A stretch of DNA of 64,000 bases from NCBI GenBank assembly GCA_958496175.1, contig OY292276.1:25810001-25874000 (forward strand), in the 5' to 3' direction. Below the pieces are notes generated by a model. It saw only the letters and a program-made list of their open reading frames with translations, made no database searches and was not told the origin of the DNA. This document shows positions 55,446-64,000 of this stretch, in pieces (the first letter of the stretch is position 1; each line of letters opens with the position of its first letter). The position numbers and the translations under genes were made by a program. This DNA comes from Sisyra terminalis. Its lineage: Eukaryota > Arthropoda > Insecta > Neuroptera > Sisyridae.

Positions 55446-55724
55446 TAATTAATTTTCGTAATAATTGATTATATGTCATCTGAATTCGTACATGGGCTTA
55501 CGTTTATTAAGTGAGCCAAAGTTTTCCAACTCTAACGAATTTCAATATACAAAATCAAGAATACGTAAGACAAAAATAAAATTTCGGTAAAATTCTTTTG
55601 GGAAAAAGTTTTACATATAATGATCATACAAAGTCAGACTTAAAGATAATTATTTGTATTCGTAAAATCATGTTTTGTACATAAATAACGATATCCTTTA
55701 TGTTATAGTGCAACAATAATATGT

Positions 55725-55812
55725 TCAGTTTACTGGTGGCCGAGTAGTCAAGCTGGCCGCTACAAATTTGGGAGGTAATGAGTTTGGATCTCATATCTAG
55801 TTGTCTAGTTGA
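55725..55812 (+). repeat. tRNA-derived SINE, head only
   Basis: CAGTTTACTGGTGGCCGAGT, AGTCAAGCTGGCCGCTAC, AATTTGGGAGGTAATGAGTT and GGATCTCATATCTAG. The family tail is missing and the copy runs directly into mariner-type sequence at 55,827. Confidence 0.75.
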
Positions 55813-55826
55813 AAGTCTAGTTGAAA

Positions 55827-56117
55827 TCATATGTTGACCATATCAATATAATCCAATTTAGGCAGACAAAAATCGGTTATAAAGTCGCAGTACTGAGTGT
55901 CAGTAACAGTAACTACTTTACGAACTTCATTTTCAAAGAAAGTTTTCTCCAATGATACCTCCGGCTTAAAATCCACACCAAACAGTGATCCGTTGTAGAT
56001 ATATTTGTTTTTTGACAATTTTTTGAGAATTTTTCCGTTTAAAATTTGGTAATTTTGTCGATGAACCAAGCCATCAAGACAAAAATGAATTTCATTGCTA
56101 AGGGTTATTTTGTTCAA
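55827..56117 (-). pseudogene. mariner-superfamily transposase remnant
   Basis: About 96 codons on the minus strand. ITLSNEIHFCLDGLVHRQNY matches the SDEAHF-L-G-VN-QN block, then comes a worn middle, then KTFFENEVRKVVTVTDTQY and FITDFCLPKLDYID, which match YFFENE-G--VTV-(G/D)-RY and MI-(D/N)FL-PKL. The catalytic aspartate of SDE is Asn here, and the reading frame lacks the other catalytic residues, so it is inactive. Confidence 0.78.
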
Positions 56118-56143
56118 AATTTCTATTTCTATTTCTATTTCTT
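56118..56143. repeat. TTTCTA hexamer microsatellite
   Basis: About four head-to-tail copies of the TTTCTA unit, immediately beside the mariner remnant. Confidence 0.7.
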
Positions 56144-59100
56144 TATCAAGTATTAATTAATAATAAAAATTCGTTGTTGTGTCGTGTAATGCTCCACTTT
56201 TATTAACCGTAAATTGTCAACTACTGATTCTTTAAACTTATTGGTTCGTAATCCTTTACTCGCAAATTCAAAACTTGAATAAATTTTGGAACATTCTTTC
56301 GTTATCTTAGTATACTTCAGTAAACAGTATACTTTACTTCTGCCTTCATTTATTTCGTAGCCATGGTAAAAATAAAAATTCTACTTCAATATTTGGTCTA
56401 TGCTTTGCTTATTTGTTACCTCAACAAATTGAATTTTTAATTATTATTGTTAGACAGTGCCCCTTCCTGCTAGACCACTGAGCTATTGATAGACGTAGTT
56501 CTACATCATAACTGCAGAAACTCCGCGACCTGACATTTCTTACTTCTGTGTAAGTTAACATTATAATGAGATTAAGTCCTCATTTAAGCAAAAAAAAAAG
56601 AAAAGTTTTCAAAAATATTAACCTTTGAAAAATTTCATATGATTTTTTGAAACATATATTTTTCTAACTGTTATTCTAACATACTGATTAGTTACTTTTT
56701 AGTTACAATACGAACATCGATGCATAAATAATTTCATTATATCTTAGAAAGATATACAACAAACCTTTAACTAAGTTTAAAGTTATTGGCCGTTTTTTAA
56801 TAAAAGTAAACTGATTTTGTGCTTTTTTATTTTTGATATTGTAAATAATCGAAACCTATTGCATCTATTTGCAACATGAAATTTGTTTTTTTTTTAAAAA
56901 AAGATTTAAATAGTTTAATTATGTGCTTCTAAATACAGATTTTTTTATTTATTTAGCTCCATTATTTGACACGGGTTAAAAATTTTTAGTTGTAAAAAAT
57001 TCAAACAATTGTGAGAACGAAAATATTTTAAGAGCTTTTAAAAATATTGTTTTTACTTTCTAAAGACAATTATTTATATAATTAGAACTTCATTTTTCTT
57101 TGTAAAATTTGGCTTTACATGTATAAGTACTTGACATCTAAGATTTAGTTAAGACCATTTGAATTGTTGTGAGTTGGTGCAAAAAGTTTTCTCCAGGCGG
57201 AATTTAGCGAATGAAATTCACACCACTCAAGTCATATATCATAAACTCCGGCAAAATGAAAGCAAAATGTTTGATTCGTTCTATAGGGGCCGTGTTATAG
57301 CGACATAAAATGATCCATTATTTAAAAGTAGGGTAAAGTTATATCGTTAATCCCCGTTTGCATCCCAACCTCAACCCACAGTATACGACCCAGTCGCCCT
57401 CTAAATTTCCCCCATGCAATGCAATTTTGCGGTTTCGTTATGTCGACCAGTCTGTTGAGCTGGAGCTTGACAGAGCTTGAGCTTTAAACGGAAACCAAAT
57501 GTTTTGTTGTGAACTTAAAGAAGGTGATTAGGCGAAACGAAAAGGTTTATGATAACTAAACTTTGCCTATAATATATATAGAAGAATAATAAAGGCGAAA
57601 TTTTGCTTGTTGCTTCCCTCTTTGTGTGGTTTATCGTTTTGAGCTTTTTAAAGCTTATTACTGGTCGTTTTATGTCAACTTGTCTTGTCGTAAAACGTAC
57701 AAATCTTTAGGTTTTATAGTTTCACTGACATTTTCATCATTTTGCAACAATTTTTTCCCTACTTTTTTATGTCTAGTTAAACAAAAAGAACATATTAGTG
57801 TGAAAAAAAGAAAACCCTTTTAAAACTTATGTTATGTAATACACAAACATTATTTAAAGACAAAAAACAGAATGTATACTACCTGAATTCAAAGATATTA
57901 AGTGAAAATAATTGAAGTTTATTTAGTTTAGCTTAAGATTTCGCAAATATTTAGGCTTTCAAAGTAATTAACCAAAATTTTCTTCCATTAAGTTTAAGAA
58001 AACTTTTGTTGTAATTTAAACTTAATGTGGTAAATAATGATTGAGTTATTCAGTCATCCTGATACTGACATATTCAACTAACGGCCAAAGCTTGAAATAA
58101 AGACCTAAAACATATTCTGTTTACATCTTTGCAAAGTTATTTAATTCTTGAAATGGAAAATATAAGTTCTACTCGAAGCAAAATTCCTAATGTAATCGAT
58201 TTAATAATCATTCAATTATGTTTTGAAAATAACTTATCATTACCGGAATCTTTTATAAGCAATACCTTAGATGTTTTTACAGCCAGAAACAATTCGAACT
58301 ATTTGGGCAGGATTTGAAAGATCACAAGGTACCAAAACTATTTCGTTGTAGAAAACTATGGTGAATAAGTCTAAATCACTCACTTTCCAGGAGCTTTTTA
58401 GAATATAGTATCTTAAAAATGTGAAAAGCAACCTTGATAAAAATCAATAGTCTTTAGATCTAGAATTTTTGTTACTTGAGAAAATGAAAGCTTTCTATGG
58501 AAAATAAGCCTTAGAAATAAACAACGTCGAATCATTTCGACATAATTGGAATGGTACTCAAATCATTACAAATTGAATCAGAAAGGAAAAAAAAATCTGT
58601 AGGATTGCAAATATTTCGGAGAATATGAATTACAAAATAAAAAAATTAAAAAAAACAAGTTCTGACTTATATGGATACCAAAATGACAATATGTCAACCT
58701 GTTATAAATCCAGGATTACAATATTAAAAATAAACGAAAAATTCTGGGATATTGAAGCGATACAAACAAAAGATAACTCTTTTAAGATAAGCTGAAAGTA
58801 AAACAAATAGTTATCCAAAATTTGCGAGATACAAAAAATGAGTTCATTATGGAAATAAAAGGAAAACTTAAAAAAGAGTGTGGGTATAAGAAGTAAGGAC
58901 AGTTAGAAGTTGGACATAAGAAGTTAAACTTTTATCTGGAAATAAGTTGCAACCGTTCGGGTTTTATAACAAAAGTTCTTAACAGATTTAGGAAACAGAT
59001 ATTAAAATTATAAAATACTAGTAGCGACTTGTGAAATAATCACAGCCTGATGCAATTGAAATATTGTCAATTGAATAAAATCGTAATGATAGTTGAAACA

Positions 59101-61179
59101 ATTGACAACCATCAGTTATTTCAAATTTGAGACAATTATTATTATATTTGCTTTTCCCTCACACGTATGTGTTCAAATACATTCTTTGTTCTTTGTCTTT
59201 GCCAATGTATGTATATACCAACATTTTATTATATTGATTTATTTGTTTTTAATATTTTATTATAATTTTACCTCAATTGTATGTTCTGCACTTATTGCAA
59301 CCCTATGCAGATTGTGCAATTAATTTGAAAATAAAAAAAATAAAATTGTTTGTTCAAAAATTTGGATTATAAAAGGAAACGGAAAACTAATTACAAAATT
59401 TCAAAACATAAAAGTTATTTTTGATTTTAAAAAAACATACATTATCTCTTGTAGTTGGTTTAACAACTGGTTAATACTTAACATATAGAAGAAGTTACCC
59501 GTTTGGGCACATGCGCTGTTGCAGTTGTTTCAAATGTGGTTTTTTGTTTACTATTCAGTTCGCTATCCTCATTGTAATTATCGTAACCGTCAAATCAACT
59601 TTCGTAACAAAATTCATAACACCATTTATTGTTTTCTCTCTCATGGTACGCCAAAAGAAGAAAACTTCAAAAATATATTTTAAACTTTAGTTTTCCGTTG
59701 TATCTATAATTTGGAAATGTAACTTCAAAATTGATTGGAAATAACCATCACCATGTTGCGAAACTATCAAAAGACAGTATGGAATGTAACGAGTAATGTA
59801 GGATTATGTTAAATCAGTTCATTCATCAAAATGTTCCCCAAAATATTTTTTAACGTAAAAAGAACTTGGTTTAAAGAACTTGGAAGTTGATTTAAGACTT
59901 TATGTTTAATCTGAAATCATGATGACCGTTACAATAATCAAAAACTTTCGAGAACTACAATGAATAATGCGTAACATAATTCAGCATAGCTTCGGGCCAT
60001 TTAGAAAAGCTCCAATATAATAGTTTATTATACCTAAAGAATAAATAATAATTATATAATCACTTAAATGTTCACAAATCTTCTGTTCAATTAGTATCAT
60101 TATTTAAATTTTTGAGTTTCACTTTGACAACTTCATGCAGCTCCGAAAAAGAAATCAGGACAAGAATTGAGCAAGATCAATTGCACGAGCTATGATACAT
60201 TAAGAAAGACATGAAAATGTACAAATTCTTCACCAGAATCGATTTGTTTTGAATATAGGATATCTAGGGGTTATTGAAATCTGGAAACTCAGGGAATTTC
60301 ATTAGGTTAGGAGAAAATCATCAAACTGGTTAATATTTGAATTGAAAAATTAACATTTTTGCAAAGCATATATTCAATACTACGTTCTTTTATATTGTGC
60401 CACTTTTTTTTTCCAAAGATTCATCCGAGCTCCGAATTGAGAAATTATTTTTATAAATAAGGTCAGGGAAAAAGCAAACTTTGATCGAGAAAATTAAAGA
60501 ATTATTATTGAATAAAAACTACACAATTTAGATAATTATTTGTATTTTTTGAATTCAACGATAGACGTTTTTGAAATGTTTTTAGGAAAGTTACAGATTT
60601 GTGCTACATGTCATTTAATTCCTAAGATCGCCTGCAACATCGTAGTTTTCTTTTGATTGGGGACAGAAAAAGTAATCATGTTTATATATTTACGTTCATA
60701 GAACTTTTTACATAAAGTTCTTTATGCGTGGAAAAAATATGAAAATTTTAAATTTATTGCTGGGATTAAGGTCTAGAGACAAGGAAAAACGATATATTGA
60801 TCGACGTTAAAGTTCAAGATATAAAGAATTGGTTCATGGAATTCATAAGTTCATTGGTTGAAATTCAAAAATATAAAATAAGGAAATTTGTATTAAAATA
60901 AAAGTAATAGATTCGTTCACGAATTTTTGAAAAAAGGGCAGAGATATAAGAACATGAAAATTTTAAACATTAATTTATATAATTGATTCTGATAGAAGAT
61001 ACCGTGGAACCCTGGGGATCCATGAAAAAAAATTAGGGTTCCACTAGACGTTGAATAATTTTAAAATATTCGTAAAACATACTTATATTTTCATAATAAT
61101 CCATCACACTATTAATGTATGGCCTTACATGTACATTTCAAATAAATTTGTCAAATTCAGTTAAATTGTCTAAGACGAT

Positions 61180-61409
61180 GGTTCTTAGCCTGGGTTCAAT
61201 CGAGCCCCCAGGATTCGGTGAACAAGTCTCGAGGGTTCGGAGGGTTCTTAATGGTCTTGTTCATTTAGTACCCCTATCTATAAATATATATCTACGTTTT
61301 GAATTTGAAAAAAATATATTTCATTTTTCCAATTAAGAAATAGGTTCGGTGAATGGGCATATGAAATTGGTAGGAGTCAGTACCTTCAACGAGGTTAAGA
61401 ACCACTGGT
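61180..61409. mobile_element. MITE, family A copy 2
   Basis: ATGGTTCTTAGCCTGGGTTC at the left and GAGGTTAAGAACCACTGG at the right, inverted repeats. Interior strings TTTTTCCAATTAAGAA and TTCGGTGAATGGG match the copy at 54,482-54,689, showing a dispersed family of about 210-230 bases. Confidence 0.7.
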
Positions 61410-62979
61410 AGTAGTATGATATCTACTACTACAAATGAATAGTTGAAGGTATAATCTAGTTTGGAACAGTTTTAGATATGGTAATGTCCCCTGATCCGTA
61501 AAATAATTTTTCGTAAGGATTCTAAAGAAAAAAAGATTGGGAAACTCTGGTGTATAGTAATAAATGTTGAGCAGAAAATATTTGCTCGATTAACGTTTTC
61601 CTTCTGAACTATTTGTGAATTATTTGTGAAAGTAATACTATATTATATTGAAATCTCCATTATAATGATACCATATGGGACAGTAAAAGTCAATATTAAG
61701 AATTTCAACCATTTATAATGATTTGTAAATGTAAATTTGATGAAAAAGCTAGAAATCGTACTATTTGCATTGACTGCTTTTTCTGAAATCATGAAGAATT
61801 GATTGACGTATGCCAATTGATTTAGTTGTTGTTAAATCCCATAAGACTTAAATCCTATGGATTTTTTTCGAGTGACAGGGGTATTAAAATTGTTAAAAGC
61901 CATCAGAATAAACTTTTGTGAAGAGCGTTATTAAATGAATATGTTCGAAAGAGAGCCAAAGGAATAATGTTTTATCTACTAACTACCAATATGACACAGC
62001 ACTTTTGCGCATAGAAAATAATATTTTACTGAAGATAAATGTACATATCTTCAAAGTATGTTGCAAATTCATTACAATAGAATATTATGTGATGCAATAT
62101 CCTCCGAGTATTCGATATTTGAGTTTGTAAGGAGGATTATTTATGACAGAAATAACCAACATTGAGAGGAATGTTACACAGTTAGAAGGAAATAATGCAT
62201 TGAGTCTTATAGCTTTCCTAATGAAAATGTAAGTTTAGAACATGGTGTTTAATATTCGTAAATTTTGAGTGAGTTTTGTTCTTTCTTCGACGTCTAATGA
62301 ACATACCGGAAGCAAAAATAGAAAAAAGAACAATTTTAATTAAATAAAGATGAAAAAAACTTGTTTCTAATATTCAAATACTATCAGAAATGGGACTTCG
62401 TGGGGAGTCGTTATGGTTTCACAAATATTTTCGAAACTAATCGCATCAAATTGCGACTAACGAAGAAAACAACAGTATTACTACAAAGTTGTTAGCAAAC
62501 GGTATTTAAAAGAAAAAAATAATTAAAGAAAGTGCCAAAAACGAACTTAATCATTAATATGGGAACTGGTTAAATTATACTACTGCTCTACTTTGGTAAA
62601 CTTTACTCTGTGGCAGTTGACAAATTGACAGTTCGTATGAAAAATGGAAAGATCACGAGAAAAAAAAAACTCCCACATGGATACCAAAGATAATGGCTTT
62701 GACGTTGGTATATACAGGATTCCAGAGGTATAAACTTTCAGTACCGTTAGGAAAATAATCTACTGTAAATATTTGGCTGAACCATACGCTGTACTGGGCT
62801 TGTTCGTGAACATATATATGTTCTTGCCTGTCGAGAGACAATGACATCACTCATTAGTCCAAAATCAGTGATTGGGGTCCCAAATGTAAACGGGGTCACA
62901 ATCTTTACCAACATTGGAAGTTTTAAGGCGATGTTAATTAACAATAACAACACAACAATTAAATAAATCCATTTTTAAG

Positions 62980-63030
62980 GGGCTCCCAAAGACTGGGGGG
63001 GGGGGGCGAAAGCGTTGTTTTCAGTTGCTT
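62980..63030. mobile_element. hAT-like terminus with G run
   Basis: GGGGCTCCCAAAGACTGGGG followed by a total of 12 G (62,995-63,006) and GCGAAAG resembles hAT-family ends of the CAGGGGTCCCCAAACTGGGG kind. The other end was not located. Confidence 0.35.
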
Positions 63031-63154
63031 CCTTGTAGCTGCACCACTAGTTTCAAGCCAGATTGATGACGAATCCCGTAACCGGTCACTATTGCTTAAA
63101 AAATTATTTGAATAATATTGGGTGTTAATAGACCTCCTAATGTAAAAAATTTAT

Positions 63155-63302
63155 CAGCCAGAAGGTAAAACCGATTCTCACGTTTTATTGGAATGCAATT
63201 ATCTGGCTATTTGGCGATTAAGAGACTTGAGAGTGTTCAATCCAGTTCTGTACTCCTCACTGAATACAGATACCAGGAGTCCAAACTCAATGTTAAATAA
63301 AT
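63155..63302 (+). pseudogene. Possible LINE C-terminal scrap
   Basis: Reads QPEGKTDSHVLLECNYLAIW RLRDLRVF before a stop. The H-x-L-x-x-C-x-x-L-x-x-x-R pattern recalls the zinc-knuckle end of jockey- or R1-type LINEs (EHLLF-CP-L---R). The match is weak and the upstream cysteines are missing. Confidence 0.25.
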
Positions 63303-64000
63303 AGCATCAATTTGTGGTCCAGTACCGGTAGGCGTACAACATTTCACAAAGTACGCGTTTTAATCTTAACGCCGGAAGTGCTGTTGTTATTTGGGACTGT
63401 AAATTCTAATCTACTGCACAATGGGAAATGAGCCAAGATTTCGATTTAAGTTAGTACTGCAAACACACTAATGGCGGCGCCACATCTTGAGACATTTCCC
63501 TTCATGCATTGCAAGATTAGAACACCGAGAATACCTTCTTAAAACCGTAGTGACCTTTGGTACGTTCTGAATAATTGTGCTGTAAGAGACAGAAAAGAGA
63601 ACTGTGATCTGGGTCGGTTTTTGTGTAGATCAATTGGGTGAAAAAGGCTATACCATTCGGATTCCTGGTATCTATACTCCGTGACTGTACTATTCGAACA
63701 GTGCCTAGTTTACCAGTCTTTGAAATTTTTTCAGTTTCTTGGTCTACAACAGGTAAAATAGAGATCCACGCAACATAATACCCTCTAGTCAGCAGTGTTG
63801 ATTCTCCAAACCTTGTTCTGGTGAACCGTATGTATAAAATTTATTTCAAAGAAATTGCTAGGTCATTTGTAGCTTTTAACTAAGTTGTGGTTTGTTATTT
63901 TTATTATTTCGAAAAAAATTAATGTCAACGATGTAATTCTTTGGTTTTACATTAATATAATTCAACTGGCTGACACTGCATTGTATGATGGTAAAATCGT

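Larger units (their letters stand above)
49767..64000. other. Region upstream of the recognised channel exons
   Basis: No host gene is supported. The N-terminal channel exon should lie on the minus strand here or beyond the window. It contains the LINE/foldback/SINE cluster (51.2-52.9 kb), SINEs and a mariner scrap (55.4-56.1 kb), a MITE pair (54.5 and 61.2 kb) and hAT-like sequence near 62.98 kb. A GC-richer patch at about 57,170-57,510 is unexplained. Confidence 0.5.

Noticed and set aside
62653..62953. Two overlapping minus-strand frames that might be one broken protein (TPITDFGLMSDVIVSRQ and FTVDYFPNGTESLYLWNP)
   Set aside because: The join requires a frameshift and I do not recognise either part; too weak to annotate.
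1..64000. CRISPR array, operon or other prokaryotic structure
   Set aside because: Spliced genes, poly(A) signals and SINEs show eukaryotic DNA; no regularly spaced identical repeats exist.

Overview
The window is insect nuclear DNA. It is strongly AT-rich, its genes have many small exons with standard splice sites and short introns, and it carries relics of many transposon types. The anchor gene is an insect-type four-domain voltage-gated cation channel, which I identify as the NaCP60E/DSC1 (BSC1) clade rather than para. The insect order cannot be settled from the sequence.

Layout. (1) Positions 1-2,224 are non-coding and hold two tRNA-derived SINE copies and a strong hairpin. (2) 2,225-5,096 (+) is an intact SLC17-type major facilitator transporter of eight recognised exons, lacking only the start-codon exon; 7,893-10,553 (+) is a tandem second copy carrying at least four disabling lesions. 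Between them lie a short inverted-repeat element and a palindromic element with a complete hammerhead ribozyme motif. (3) 10,554-14,669 is non-coding and contains a 1.1-kb element bounded by TTAA. (4) 14,670-49,766 (-) is the channel. I place 24 exons totalling 5,970 coding bases; every splice phase closes and they encode 1,989 residues plus a stop. Only the N-terminal cytoplasmic exon(s) are missing. The last intron holds nested MITEs and a 439-bp higher-order tandem repeat; the intron between domain I S4 and the S4-S5 linker is 21.4 kb and full of transposon debris. (5) 49,767-64,000 is non-coding apart from broken transposon genes: LINE reverse transcriptase pieces split by an 847-bp foldback element, a mariner-type transposase remnant, SINEs, and hAT-like elements.

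Function. The channel's four pore residues read D-E-E-A (para is D-E-K-A, calcium channels E-E-E-E), and its III-IV linker reads MFL where para has MFM. Both agree with the DSC1 family, whose Drosophila member is known as a calcium-preferring voltage-gated cation channel. The transporter pair is unrelated to the channel; the two loci are simply neighbours in opposite orientation, converging on about 10.5-14.7 kb.

The least ordinary items are the hammerhead ribozyme motif with its degraded mirror copy (about 5.6-5.9 kb), the foldback element inserted with an 8-bp target duplication into a reverse transcriptase (51.8-52.7 kb), and the 439-bp repeat at 16.8-17.9 kb. I found no wholly new gene system; most unexplained sequence looks like aged transposon remains.
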